From the NCBI GenBank assembly GCA_026874595.1, contig CM049314.1, forward strand, positions 13,508,729 to 13,572,728: a stretch of 64,000 nt of DNA, written 5' to 3'. Below, one piece after another: positions 11,466 to 23,757 of the stretch (positions within the stretch are counted from its first letter, which is position 1; the number at the start of each line of letters is the position of its first letter). The stretch comes from Sipunculus nudus. Its lineage: Eukaryota; Annelida; Sipuncula; Golfingiida; Sipunculidae. Below the pieces are notes generated by a model, which ran no database searches, was not told where the DNA came from, and worked only from the letters and a program-made list of their open reading frames with translations. The translations under genes and the position numbers were made by a program.

Positions 11466-12710
11466 CAAGAAGCAAGTGAACCCTCTTCTAGTAAGAAATA
11501 GACTATTAAACAAAAAATCGACCTTTCAAGCTCACCAATGTTAGTAAGATTTTCTTTTGGCTGGAATTAAATTTAAACTGGTATCCATTTTATAGGATAC
11601 GTATATGAAGACTGTATGATGGCTGAAAAACGTTGATATACTAGTTTTAAGGGTAAAGAAGTATTTATATACACAAAACCTTATGGTCAGGCCTTTAACG
11701 AAGAACTGTCACCCGTAAGCCCGTCAGAAAGAGAGTAACGCCAAATGTACTGAAAAAGGAAACTTTGCTCGCTTGTAATATCTTATGAAATGAGCCCTGT
11801 TCTAGTAAAAAAATAGACTATTAAACAAAAAAAAACAGACCTTTCGAGCTTATCAATGTCAGTAATTTTTTTTTACTGGCTGGAATTCAATTTAAACTTG
11901 TAATCATTTGAATGAGCCACCTTGTTTTGAACCTCGATGTAACAGTAAATATAATGGGAAAGAGCATCGGTGAGGTCTTCATCATTAATTTCCAGGTAAA
12001 GCTGCGGTGCCCCGTTAAAAGGGGGAAAATGAAAAGCTTGTCTGAAAGAGAAACCCGTTATGTATTTGTTATATAATATTAGTATTGTAATATAGTTATA
12101 GAATATTCGTTATGCCCGCCGATCAGACTAGCTATAACTGTTTTGATGATTTATGACATTATACAACATTCCCATAACTAAATCTAAGCAAACAAACAGC
12201 ATTCCATTTTTATGATGGACAGTAATCAGTGACTGGATTATGAATAAACAAAGAGATGCAGCAACGAAAATAAAATATGGGTTAACTGAATTCTTGCTTC
12301 CTGACACTTATAAGGAATGCTGCGCGATCCACATTACACTACGAGCTGTGTAGGATGCCAATTTATAATGTTTGGATTGTATAAGAAGTAGGTAAAACCT
12401 ATAGAATAAAGAACATACAAATTACTCATATTTACCAGTGTACCCTATTTTGACCGATGAACGATAAATATAAGATCACATATGACACATAGTGAGCTTA
12501 TAGAATGTTTGAATATAGGTGAAAGATAAGTATATGAAGATTGTATGATGGCTGACAAACGTGAATATAGTTTTTAAGGGTAAAGAAGTATTTATATGCA
12601 CATAATGTGACGGCCAGGCCTTAAATGAAGAACTGTCACCCCTTAACCTGTCCGAAAGCGAGTAACGCCAAATGTACAGAAAGAGAAAACATTGCTCGCG
12701 TGTAATATTT
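11466..12710. repeat. two pairs of dispersed direct repeats
   Basis: The segment 11466-11590 (TAGACTATTAAACAAAAA and GGCTGGAATT) recurs at 11785-11910. The segment 11596-11780 (TATGAAGACTGTATGATGGC, AAGGGTAAAGAAGTATTTAT and AGAGTAACGCCAAATGTAC) recurs at 12527-12710. No coding potential is seen. These look like local duplications of the family B 3' flank. Confidence 0.7.
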
Positions 12711-12773
12711 GTGCTGAAAGGGGGTTTTACCAAATAAATTCTTATCCATTTCTTAAAGTGGGCTTCCATGCTC

Positions 12774-12801
12774 ATATATATATATATATGTATATATATA
12801 T
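12774..12801. repeat. (TA)n microsatellite with one G
   Basis: TATATA run interrupted once by ATG. Confidence 0.9.
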
Positions 12802-12899
12802 CGTCTATAATTAATTCCAACGGTATGTTTAGTTTATATAAACATCTATTCAAGTGGTACATGATACCCCAGCATGTGTCTCAGCCTCTTGAGCATAAA

Positions 12900-13240
12900 C
12901 TTCCAAACTAATAATAACCAACCAAAATAATATGGAAAGAGAATTTTGTCATTCGATTCCTTTATTAAATAAGTATCATGCTCACTCGTTCTTCTGTTTC
13001 AGTGCTTCTGCCTTCAGCTTCCAGTTGTAAATCGATCGACGTTACGATTCATTTTCCTTGTTTTGGTAGTGCCCTAAGATATATTCAACAGAATGAGAAA
13101 ATGTGCTCTAAGAGCCGTCACTTCTACAGATATGCCTCTCATTTTTGCCGCATGCATCAGGGAAGATAAGCATATATTTACTTCAACTCCTGTAGCTAAT
13201 TTAGATATATAACCAACCGTTAACGAGGTCGTTGATAAAT
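12900..13240. repeat. duplicated 5' flank shared with 35.5-35.85 kb
   Basis: Strings such as TTTTCCTTGTTTTG, CACTTCTACAGATATGCCTC and CAACTCCTGTAGCTAATTT align with 35570-35850. The block is the upstream part of a duplication that also contains the family B copies at 13455 and 35905. The open frame inside it is not conserved in the partner, so I do not call a gene. Confidence 0.7.
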
Positions 13241-13248
13241 GGCACACA

Positions 13249-13250
<2 letters not shown>

Positions 13251-13339
<89 letters not shown>
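13251..13339. repeat. (CT)n microsatellite
   Basis: About 89 bp of uninterrupted CT, absent from the paralogous block at 35.8 kb. It sits about 115 bp before the point where family B coding similarity begins, where the N-terminal half of the gene is missing. Confidence 0.97.
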
Positions 13340-13342
<3 letters not shown>

Positions 13343-13454
13343 TGTTCATGCACGTTCCAGAATATTGTGTCGGGTCTAGTATAACGACAATGGTCACAAT
13401 GGACGAGACAAAACTGTTTCCATTTCATTGTTTAAGTTATGTTATTTTCACTAG

Positions 13455-14156
13455 AATCCTCCTTCCATGGTTACATGCAGGAACTACCTAGTGTTCAGTT
13501 CCTAACGCTTACGGGAAATCCATTTAACTGCGAGTGTAAGACAGAAACTTTTGAAGAGTATTTGAAGACAGATATAAGCACTGAATGGACATGTGAATCT
13601 CCGGACGAAATGTCAATTCTGAATGCTACTATTCAGGTGGGGTACCATAAACAGCCAGACGTAAACAATCATGTTCCATTGTATATCCGTCGCACTGGTT
13701 CTCAGTTAGATGACATGTACTTTAACTTAAAACCCTGTGCCATCCCTAATGTCTGGTGGGAGGAAAATGAAACCAACGTCTGGTGTGTCGCAGAGGGTGT
13801 CCCAGCACCGCTTGTTTCAGTTGCTGGACCAGGAGGTCGAAAGTTTACAACTGGAGGTATATTAACACACACTGCAGCAAACGGACGGTACACTTGTACG
13901 GCGGTGAATATGCTGGGTCAGGGGGTTGACACAATCTTCGTATTTACTGCTATGACGGCTAATGACACAGTTAATGCCACGCGCTGGAAGGGGGACAATG
14001 TTCTCCCCTTAGTATTAAGCCTGGTTGTCTGTTTTGGTTTTATTCTATTCATGTGCTATATTAATATCCAATCGATGTGTTTGTGAAAGTGTTGCACATA
14101 ATGATATGCGTCAAGCTGAAGTGTCTGAGGAACCGATTTACTCATTAGTTTCCTAA
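13455..14156 (+). pseudogene. LRR-Ig receptor, family B, 5'-truncated and frameshifted at the tail
   Basis: An ATG at 13439 opens 215 codons, but family similarity starts only near 13455. Signal peptide, LRRNT and most LRRs are missing. Present are an LRR end (ELPSVQFLTLTG), LRRCT (NPFNCECK and TEWTCES), an Ig domain with both cysteines (VWCVAEGVPAP and GRYTCTAVNMLG), stalk glycosylation sites (NDT and NAT) and a membrane helix (VLPLVLSLVVCFGFILFMC). A TGA at 14084-14086 replaces the CGA of the copy at 36.6 kb. The tail NDMRQAEVSEEPIYSLVS then follows in another frame to TAA at 14154. Two further degenerate helix-tail modules lie downstream. As it stands it could make only a truncated Ig-TM protein lacking a signal peptide. 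Confidence 0.8.
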
Positions 14157-14269
14157 AAAAAAAACGGCCACGAAGGAGTATACAATCGTAAACAACCTGT
14201 TAGGACAATGTGTTTCGCTGAGTTGACGTAAGTAGCAGTACTGTGGGACATTTCAGAAAAATGGCTGTA

Positions 14270-14470
14270 AATATGTCAATCAGGTGGAGGGGGTTTTTGT
14301 TCTTCCCTTAGTGTTGTACTGGGTTTATCCTTTTTGCTGTTATTTTATTTTTGTATCATTTTATATCCATGTTTCTGTAAAACGAGTGCACATAATGATA
14401 CACGTTGCATTGGCTCATTAACCCAATTTACGCAGGGATTTTCTGGTCAACCTAACAAAATATCAAAGGT
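14270..14470 (+). pseudogene. extra transmembrane-tail module, first downstream copy
   Basis: After a GGTGGAGG stretch the sequence (TTCCCTTAGTGTTGTACTGGG, a hydrophobic run, then AACGAGTGCACATAATGATACACG) matches the helix-to-tail segment of family B and the module at 36830-37030. A weak tail remnant NPIYA can be read near 14422. Stops interrupt every frame. Confidence 0.6.
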
Positions 14471-14529
14471 TACAATCCTGCAAGTAAAATGTTAATTTTA
14501 TTTATTTCACATAGACTGTATCAGTTGTT

Positions 14530-14870
14530 ATCATAACTACTTGATGCAATATCCGTGGCTCAGTTGGTGTCGAGGCGGAAGGAACCTGGTGACAACCACC
14601 AGGTTTTATCCGGCAACTATGTCATACCCGGGAAGCCACCTTGACAAGCCAAATAGTGCGTTATCAGATAAACACATACTGGGTGACTTCTTTTTCAAAT
14701 TTTAGAAAACAAGCTTCTTGTGATGATGTCATGCAAGTGAAGGGGATAATTTTTTTTTTCGGGGGGGGGGGGGGTATTAAGCCAGACTGTGTTTTGTTTG
14801 TCTGCTTTGATTTTATTCTGCAACTGTGCTCTATTAGTATCCGACAGTGATCTACGGGGTTTTAAATCAT
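14530..14870 (+). pseudogene. second downstream transmembrane-tail module, badly decayed
   Basis: The stretch aligns with 37110-37460: CAACCACC, CCCGGGAAGCCA, then TTTGATTTTATTCTGCAACTGT and AGTATCCGACAGTGATCTACGGGG. It is interrupted by a G14 run (14761-14774). It is a partner of the better preserved module at 37360-37561. Confidence 0.5.
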
Positions 14871-14979
14871 TCTGACCTAGTGATCTCCGGCTAAAGCGTT
14901 TTCATCTTCGGAAGAAAAATTAGAGCTGTTTTTTCTAGTTTCCGACTTAGTTCTTTTCTTTTTACAAAACAAAGCTAAC

Positions 14980-16010
14980 CTTATACCAATGTTTATGCGA
15001 ATTTGGCAGTTTTGCGGTAATTTGTAATTGGAGAAATTTCTGAATAATTTCCTAAATAACTTACATAGAGGGCAAAACAATATCTTTTTGCTCTTTGGAC
15101 AGCGTAAGGACACTTGCTGCAGGGTTAGGAGGCTAACGCGTACAAATTTAATTTTGAGTGGTTTGATGTCTCCTATAATAAGCTATGTACTCTGTCCTCC
15201 GATTCTTTCGGGAAATTTGATAGATTGGAGAATCTTGTGCGGGGAGGGAATAAGAGTAAAGCCATAATAGAAATCATACCATGGTCGAATGCTATGATCT
15301 GGATATATCCACGGGAAAACGATATTCAGTATCCGGGATATATTAGAAAACTGCCTGTTACCTAGTTCCTGTCGCTTGAAGGGAATAAACTAAACTTCCT
15401 TTGCACATCGGATGTGTTTGATGTGTACTGGAAGAAGTTTATAACTATTAAGTGGACGTGCATCAACATGTAGCATTTCTTATTTAAATAGTACCGTTCG
15501 TATCGACCACCATTTCTTGTCAGAATGGAAAATTTACTCCCCTGTGAGTGCAAAGGAAGTTGAGTCTAAATTGAATAACGTTCATCAGAACCTGCGGAAA
15601 TCCACCAAAGGTAAGCTGGAATGTTAAGGAGGAAATGCAGTTTGTCTAGCTCACGGCCTGCCCGAACCGGAAGTGTATGTTGGAAGTCGTAGGCAATTAA
15701 TCTCTGGAATAGGAAATGTGACGATATCGCATCTTTAGAAGGGACATTTTCGTGCAACGCATAGAATATGATAGGTAAACGTGCATATGTAATGTTTTAT
15801 GTTTCTGCATATGCGATGAAAAAGTTCCATATGTACGAGTCACTGTATCTACCACTGAGTTTGGCTTTACTTAGCTTGCCTTTTTCCTTACTGATATATT
15901 TTGTAATAATGTTGAGATATTCTGACAAAATGCACTACAGGCTACTGCAGTAAGCTACGTTGGAAACAACGCCAATAAATGCAAAATAACAATAACAGAT
16001 TAACATTCTC
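14980..16010 (+). pseudogene. LRR-Ig receptor, family A, heavily decayed
   Basis: Nucleotide similarity to the family A copies runs from LRRNT (GCGAATTTGGCAGTTTTGCGG, 14998) through LRRs (LRRs near 15150-15260), LRRCT region (TAAGTGGACGTGCATC), Ig (TGTCTAGCTCACGGCCTGCC, 15642) and membrane helix (LPLSLALLSLPFSLLIYFVIML, 15850-15917) to a ruined tail. Where EPIYA is expected, near 15970, only ACGCCAATAAATGCA remains. Frameshifts and stops occur in nearly every segment. It is the oldest-looking family A copy and cannot code. Confidence 0.8.
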
Positions 16011-17089
16011 TGAAGTGCCCTACTGGATTGTCCTGACTTTACTGTCTATATGCAAATATTTTTGTTTTATTTGGTTCGTTCGGAGGAAGTATTAAATATA
16101 ATATTCGCATATTAATATATTGTCTACAACATGTATATAGTATGTATAAATATATAATCCATTTCACACATGCAATGAGAAACAGCGTGAGTATTGCACA
16201 TGTTTATAGAATAGATGCCACATGCATACACAATGATTGCAGAATAGATTGCATATGTAAACAGAATGTATAAATACATACATGTTTAGTTGCCCATTTC
16301 TTAACTAAATTATTGACTTCTTTTATCAGTGTTGTTTATAAAATTAAGTTAAAAATCCCAAAATTATTAGAAATTATCGATATTAGAGAAGGTGAAAAAA
16401 TATAATTTGAAGTGGCCTCTCCACAGACCTGTTGATATAAGAATGGACAACATAGGCTTTAACCATTTAAATGAGCAGTATACTCTTTCAGCAAATGCGT
16501 TGGTGAAACTTTATACAAGTCGGATACAAGGATGTGAGCATATGCACTGGTCAACTGGTCTTAGGAGTTATACTGTCAGGTAAAGGAATAGGACAACAAG
16601 CTGAACACCCTTTATACCGTTTTCTTTCCTTTTTAAAACTAAACGTGGATAACACATAATATTATCGCTCGTATTTAGAAATTACTTGCCCGCAGAAGGT
16701 AGCTAAAGCTTAACGTGTTTGGTTGTCACAAGGTTCACCGACCTGCTATCACTTTGTGGCATAGGCTTTCATATACAGGCCTACTATTTATCCATGTCGA
16801 TCGGGCAACCAGGTTTTTTGTATTAATGCTGTACCCAGGGATTTTTTGTTATTGTGTATCGGTCTGGGGTGCTCTTGTACTCAGGTATGCCAGTAAACTT
16901 GTCCAGTTAACCCTGGCAGGTCCCTTTTTCATCAGTGTATTGACCCAAGCCCAGTCATACATAGCAAGCTGCTAACACACGGCCTGACTTTTTCATTTTT
17001 TTTCTTGTGAATTATACATTGGCTGCACTAATTCATTGTGAACAGGCTTTGTGGGTTTTAGTGGTCTTGCTTGGGGCAAACTGGACAGC

Positions 17090-17220
17090 TTGTGAGCTTT
17101 AGTTGGCAAAAAAACTCTCAGGAGAAAGATATGTATGTGGAGCTCACCAATTGCTGTAACCGGATATTTCAGTGATAGGACCTGGAGGTCGTTTTATAAT
17201 ATCAATGGAGACCAGCTTTT
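17090..17220 (+). pseudogene. Ig-domain relic of family B
   Basis: One frame reads CGAHQLL, a stop, then PDISVIGPGGRF. This matches the Ig segment CVAEGVPAPLISVAGPGGR of family B. The upstream SWQKN piece is in another frame. No LRR or tail is attached. Confidence 0.55.
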
Positions 17221-18972
17221 TCAGGAACTACTTCCAACATTACAAATTTAAATCACTGACATTTTATTTACCAAGGTACAGCGTATTTGAACCTAAGTGT
17301 GTATGAACTGGCTTACTCTTGGTACACCTGGTGGCAAACTCTTGAACTGTGAGAGGGGATACTTGCTTGGTCTTATCAGACATCTAGTGTGGATCTCTGA
17401 GAAGGGATTTTATCCTGGCCTTGGCAGACGTTTGGTAGTGGAGTGGTATGACCAACCGGTCTATCGCCATTCAGTCGATGTCTTTTGTAAGCCTTAATGG
17501 ATGTACTGCTTTAAAAAACCTAACACAACCTTAATTAATGCATCTCAGTATGTAGTAATATATGGCGAAATCGTAATACTTGAAGTTTACATCTTTAGAC
17601 TCTTTAGTGTAATTTGTATTTCAGTCTTACCAACATTTCTTAAGTTCCGACTTTATTTCTAAAGTTCTGCTGTATACTAGTGTCATTTTGCTCCTCTATA
17701 TTAAATGAGGACACACAGAAGATTATGGACCAGATTATTGTTACATATGAAGTCAAGTGGTACCCCTGACAATATCTATAGCTTGACTACAGTATATCAA
17801 AGTATATAGGAGTTCAGATAAAGATCTATTAGAGTGACCGAAACAGAATTGTCAATCTTTTTGGGATAACAGTGGATTGTTTATTTTTACAGACTGTGGT
17901 CTGTTTGTTTTGTATACTTGCTTGCCTTGTGTGATGATACCTGTGTTATCTGGGAAATGTCTGCAGGAGACTGATGCCACTCAAATTTCATGTTTTTTTT
18001 ATATTTAGTTTAAATAAACGTATTATTAAGCTCTTTGACTATTCTCTTTGCTAAAGCCATGCTCGTATGAAAGTCACCCTTAGAAATTCCTCAAAAACTT
18101 GAGACATTATAAAGAAAACCTGAGATTCGATCCTGTTTCAGTTGTTGACTGGAATCTAACCGTGACATAGGTATCCTGTTGGGATGGTGTACAGCCAGAT
18201 AACTTCTAGTGTACCTTGAGAGACGTTCCAAAAGAAGAAGCGTCAGAACCCCCCCCCCCCCCCCCCAACCCCGAATCCCCGCCCGCTTCCCCAAAGTAGA
18301 GCGTCACTTCAACATAACTCCTTTTTTGAGGCCGACTCTCCAATATCCAATGATCACTATCCTTTTTCGTAAGAACGGCCGACGTTGTTCCCGGTTAGCT
18401 TTCTTACTGAAGGTGGACATAACACTTTCAGCTTTATTAGATAATGTTCCATGTCATTTAAGAAAAAAGAAAATAACTTTTTGTCTCTGGACTGCTGGAG
18501 CGTTGATAAGCTCTTATTTTTAGATCAAGAGGGAAAATATATTCTCTCCTTTGCTGGTTCTTGTATTTAGCCCGTCCCTATTACTGCTGTAATATTGCTC
18601 AAGTTTTAACAGTGGGAACAGAAAACAGGATTATTTGAATCGAGGATATCATCCAAATGAGTGAATTTATACTTTTTTATCATTCTTGTGTATGTATTAT
18701 AAATAAATAAGTAATGCGTTTTATCTTAAATTGTTTGCTTAGTAATGCTCCATTTAATTCATGTCATTTATGAGAAAACTACATTTAGGAAAAGGCAGCT
18801 CCAACACGGCTTAGATTTTAAATATATAAAGGATCTTTGACTCGGATTTGTGGCACTAATTAAGAATTAGGTCCTCCTATTAATATCATGCATACAAATG
18901 TAGAATTAATTGTAATAATTCAATGTTAATTCTAGCTATGCAAATGAAAATATATCGGCAGTAGAATTGCTG

Positions 18973-18975
<3 letters not shown>

Positions 18976-19015
<40 letters not shown>
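18976..19015. repeat. (TA)n microsatellite
   Basis: Pure TA array. Confidence 0.95.
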
Positions 19016-19018
<3 letters not shown>

Positions 19019-20469
19019 AAACGTCCTGAAAAAAAAATTTCTTTCTGATACATGATTTTTTTTCTGTATTAATTTTATGAGGCAATAACATATCTAATGC
19101 AGGCATTTTCCCGCACGTCTCAGTGGTTCTCACACGCTAATAATTCAGATTTCATTTTCCATTAAATTAGAGATTTGCCAGAAATACACCCAGTGTAGAA
19201 AAGTATATGGCATCAATTTTATTCCCCCGACCCATACCATATCTATGAGAATGATATGGCAGAGTGCGGTCCAAGGTCTCTTTGAGCTTCTTCAGTGCAC
19301 TAGTATGCTAACGCCATCTATCCATGGCGTGACAAACTATTTATATAATATGAAATATTCTGTTTAATTCGGGCGTGAGGCATTATGAACGAAATGAAAT
19401 AAATATTTATGATCATGGGATATAAATATTTTTATTATATTCAGTGAAGGTTTAATAAATAAAGAACAATGAATATCATGTCATACTGAAAATCATATTA
19501 AATTACTTCGCAACCGATAAAAGATTCCACGACAGGTAATTCTTGTAATATGAGACTCTTATGAAACTAAAATGACTGAAAGTCATAAAAGCTTAAAACG
19601 CTTATATTTCCAAAGATTTTTGAATGCTGCCATAAAATTCGAGACACTTACAGTTTGACCAAGATCCCGGGTGAAATAGGTAGAGGCTACGTTTTTAAGT
19701 AACGTAAGGATTTAAACATTTTCTCTGTATTAGGTTTGGTGAGCTATTTGGCTGCTATCCTGTCTAGTGTTGATTAATATTTTCATCTGGCATCGTTGAT
19801 TATTATTTATACATGAGACTCTGAAACAGCATTCGGAGGTTCTGCAACTGTGGCAATAATGTGCCGCAACGGACAACAATATCATCCCAGCCTTGCTGAC
19901 TGCAAATAGACATTTCTCGAAAGCAATGCTGTGTTAGCGTACTCTCTTTCCGAGGATTGGCCCCGTAGCCTAAAAAGCATATGTATTTAAGAGAATTTCT
20001 CAATGGTTACCAGATAACAGCAAAGTAAACTTAAAAAGGGTCAGGAAATGTGTAATTCCCAGTAACTAAATCAAATGCCCTTCAAATTCAGGATTGTAAA
20101 TTGCATCTCGTAGCGCCGTATTTATAATATAACCTATCCACTCCGTCTGAGACTGTTGGTACCTACTTGGTTTAAACGGGTCCAAACTAAAAATTATGGT
20201 CCACGGGGTCACCCCTTGACATGAGAGTTTTCCGACTGTCAGAGTGGCAGGTCTGAAAATCTTGATGAGGATGCCAATGCTATCACGATTTTTAACCACG
20301 CTTCGTGGCATACAGGTAAGACGTCAAAATAAACCTCGCTGATATTTTAAGTAAACCCGACCCCAAACGAGATAGAGGTAATGTGCTTGACAGTAAAGTC
20401 TTTCGAAGAGCATCGATTACACCTCTTGCTGAGAGACTGAGAGATGAATATCTGTTCTCCTGCTTATTA

Positions 20470-20535
20470 GTTCTATTCAAATCTCGTCAAAGTATACCCC
20501 AGATCTGCTTCATTCGCATACACTCGGGTATAAGA
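20470..20535 (-). pseudogene. inverted LRRNT fragment of family A
   Basis: On the minus strand the sequence CCGAGTGTATGCGAATGAAG followed by CAGATCTGG matches the family A LRRNT (CPSVCQCGRS), with two cysteine codons changed to TAC and TGA. The adjoining LRR remnant (20560 onward) is on the plus strand. The same arrangement occurs at 44125-44190. Confidence 0.6.
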
Positions 20536-20559
20536 TGTTAGCAATACATCTCGAAAATA

Positions 20560-21180
20560 AACTCCTGAGAACTCATATGGCAACAGTTTTTCTGTCTTTC
20601 TTGGAACAACATATGATACCAGCAGCCTTGTTGACGCTATCCCTTTGCAAGAATTTAAACTTGACTCTTCCGACATCTCGTACAAGGATAACCTATTCGC
20701 ATTCTCTTCCCTTTTTGTCCAGAAAATTGACATACTGGAGAATGTTTGGCTGAGAGGTTATGAGATAAAAGATACAAGGAGGTCATAGATTGGCCAATCT
20801 TGATCTGGAAAAACCTCAGTAATTTTTCATGGTATATATCGCATATGAACCATTTCTTTCCCTCAATGGAAAAGAACTCAACTGCGTATGTACCAGATTA
20901 ATGGAATAATATCAGCGGACGTGTGCTACACCAGGTATTGTTTAGGTACATATATATGAATGAAGTAATTTCTTCTTTGGCGTGTTATGAAAATTTACGT
21001 CCTGTTTTGCCAAAAATAACTAAGCTAGGATTTTATGAAGATGTATGCAGTTTATTTGGCTTACGGCAAACTTGAACCTGATGTGTATATAAACAGATCG
21101 ATTCAACTCGATCGCCGACCTTGCCGCAGCTTCTAAATTGATATTATTATGGTAGTGCGAAGTCTAGTTTTACACTTCTG
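20560..21180 (+). pseudogene. family A receptor relic (LRR to Ig)
   Basis: TTTCTTGGAACAACAT (20595), GACATCTCGTACAAGGATAA (20673), GAAAATTGACATACTGGAGAATG and GGTTATGAGATAAAAGATAC follow the family A LRR region in order. ACTCAACTGCGTATGTACC (20877) marks the LRRCT, and TTGGCTTACGGCAAACTTGAACC (21055) the Ig segment. There are many stops and indels and no membrane helix or tail. The same relic is at 44245-44840, so the damage precedes the block duplication. Confidence 0.65.
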
Positions 21181-22755
21181 CTGAGAGGAAACGCAGCAAC
21201 CCATTAAACATCGCTTTATATATACATTTTTTTTTAAATTTTGTTTTAATTAGCTTTCTCAAAACTGCTCTGTGTCCCGTAATGTTACTTTTATATCTAA
21301 AACTTCCATTTAAATTAACATAATGGAGGTTCAAATTCATTAAACACTAGTGGATGGAGAGAGAGTGAGAATATATTGCATAAATTATAGCAACACCCCA
21401 AAAGAAGTGATAAGGATGCGACGATCTAAGTGTTCAGTATTTGTATCTCGTACCTCAGTTTTAATAAAATAAAATTAATAGCAACGTGCATTTGTTATTA
21501 GTTTTTTTATTTTTTTACCATGGAAAATTACATTATAAATAAACTGGTGACTGATGACCATTGAATAACACTGGGAATATATTTGTTTTAATACACAACA
21601 TAACTACGCAGCAGAATATTAATAATGAAGGGAAGTAGTCGACAAAGTCCATACAGTGATACTAACATGTGATGTGGTAGACTGAGAGGAGCATGACTTC
21701 ATTTCTAACATTTATTTAGATTATATATTCTTTCTCACTTAACTATGCGACAGTTCTTCCTCGAAGACGCTATCAAATGGATCGCCGATGAATAACAAGA
21801 GTTTGGTTGCGTTGAGGGAAGGAAACTTAATAGTATATCTGGAAAATAAGGTTGTAGACTAACTACCCATGGCTGTTTACATCGTCAGTTCCTTATATAA
21901 AGAAAGGATCCCTGACGGATAACAACAGTTTTTTTTCAATGAGCGAAATAAAACTTTTAATATATTTAAACAATTACAAAATACATTTTAAAAAAGTAAA
22001 AACGCCAAGAAGTGTTTGTAGAGGAGACATGAAAAAAGGGACATCAATAACAGATTGTGTCTACCAGATCAGAAATAAGGTTCATACAAAACATAACATG
22101 CGTTAGTTAATCGGAGCGCTTAACGTGTGAACAAGCATGTTTGGTTAATACATATTGGTATAAAATTTACTCCATTGTAAATCTCTTACGAGTCAACATG
22201 ATTATACAAAACGTGAGATTATTAATCATTTTCATGTATAGTGCAGTAAATTACAAAATGTGGATTACACACAGAGAATTGCAAAACATCACTCAAATAA
22301 CATACCATTAATAAATCTTTCCGGATAACAAACAGAAAAGACGATATTTCCCTAGTTATAGATGCAAGGGGTAAGATTTGCACACGGACATTTATAATAT
22401 CATGTTATCAACCTTCTTTATAATAAAAACCTAAGTGTTAACCATCATCTGATTATACTAAAGACGATTAATACAGTGTTTAATAATTTTGCTGTTTGAC
22501 AAATAATGACTGTCAGATACATCATAGAAGGAAATGGTTGTCTTAAGGTTATGTTCCCTGTTTGTCAAAGATATCAAATGATTACAGACATAACATCAAG
22601 TACAGACACACTTTCAATAAAAACATCAGCACAAAAAAATAACTAATGTTTGAACATATACTACATAGAGCCAAAGCAGACACAGAATGCCACTACTGAG
22701 GCTGTATAAGTTGGTGGATGAATACTCAATGTGCATAATTGAAAATGATTGAAAA
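21180..22755. repeat. non-coding block upstream of family C pseudogene, partner of 44.85-46.53 kb
   Basis: Matches include ACATAACTACGCAGCAGAAT (21599 and 45167), CTATCAAATGGAT (21770 and 45370) and GACTGCTGAGGCT-like sequence just before the start codon. A 70-codon frame at 45345-45557 is broken in this copy, which argues against it being a gene. Confidence 0.65.
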
Positions 22756-23610
22756 ATGAACATGAAAATGTTCCTTTTCATTTGTATAACAATTCCTCTT
22801 GTTCATGCAATTGTTATTTGTCCAAGGTTTTGCAACAGCACTGAAGATAGAGTGTTATGTGTACAACGAATTCTCACTGGTATCCCAGATAAAAGTTCTC
22901 CGACAGTCAATGTTCTCTCTAAGAATCAAGTTGTTTAGCTGAACACCGGAGGATTAGCATTCGACCACTTCCGGGGACTTTGTCTGTTTGACTTCTCCAA
23001 CAATATAATTGTAGGCTTAGAATCGGCTCCATTTGTTCATTTACCCGAACTACGATACCTAATCCTGAATAATAACCAAATAGCTGAAATTAAGAGAACT
23101 GCGCCGTGGCCTGAGAAACTTGAATGGCGAGACCTGAGAAACTATCGGCTTGTCACTCCAGAATATATTACAGAACTGCCAATACTTAAGTACCTCACAG
23201 CCACGGGGAATTCTTTGAGTTGTGCATTTAGAGCGGATCGTTTTAAGCAGACCATGGAGAAACATATTAATATTGACCTATCTAGTAATCAAAATGTCAC
23301 ATGGGAGAATATGATGTAGCCTGTTTTGCCAGAGGAATACCACAGCCACATGTTCGTGTAAGCAGTCATAAAGGGCATATCAACGGAACGAAAGGTTTGC
23401 TTTCATGCAAACCGAAAGGGACGCTATACTTGCGCTGCATTCAATATGATTGGGAACATAACTGATACTATTTTTGTCTATAATGTACGTCGACTTTTGA
23501 GGTAAGTGTCTATGATATCCATCTGTGGACTGTAGGTCGTTCTGCTTTCTGTCTCACTTTTAATATGCAAGTGTGCTTTAATATGTCTCCAACCTGATTA
23601 TAGTATGGAG
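22756..23610 (+). pseudogene. LRR-Ig receptor, family C, 5' part, split by a retroelement
   Basis: The ATG at 22756 aligns with that of the intact gene at 46539. A signal peptide (MFLFICITIPLVHA) and LRRNT (CPRFCNSTEDRVLC) are followed by a TAG at 22936-22938 where the intact gene has ACG. LRRs continue in frame (HLPELRYLILNNNQIAEI). The LRRCT has CAF in place of CEC. A deletion of about 170 bp near 23280 removes the LRRCT end and the Ig start. The Ig remnant, with stops, and a broken membrane helix reach 23610, where a 4.17-kb element interrupts the tail. The last codons lie at 27782-27850. Confidence 0.85.
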
Positions 23611-23757
23611 GTTGAAATAAACATACAACATACGGAGGAACACGTTTATTACTATTAAAATGCCCTTATCTAATCAATTACATGTCACTCTACAATATCG
23701 CTATACTCTCATCCATCAGCTACTAATCAGCATAAAATGACAACTTATGACATATAC

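Larger units (their letters stand above)
16010..20450. repeat. non-coding paralogous block, partner of 42.06-43.7 kb
   Basis: Matching strings are ATGCACTGGTCAAC (16542 and 42132), AGCTGAACACCC (16600 and 42178), GTGTACAGCCAGATA before a poly-C run (18187 and 42313), AGTGAATTTATACTT (18659 and 42658) and the segment before the inverted LRRNT (19800 and 43320). The block at 16-20 kb is longer, so insertions or deletions separate the two. Poly-C (about 18250-18267) and (TA)n (18976-19015) runs lie inside. I recognise no gene other than the Ig relic at 17090. Confidence 0.6.

Noticed and set aside
13251-13339. CRISPR-like or regulatory array
   Set aside because: Plain dinucleotide repeat without spacers.
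13074-13428. Arg-Glu repeat protein frames on the minus strand
   Set aside because: Simple translation of the (CT)n microsatellite.
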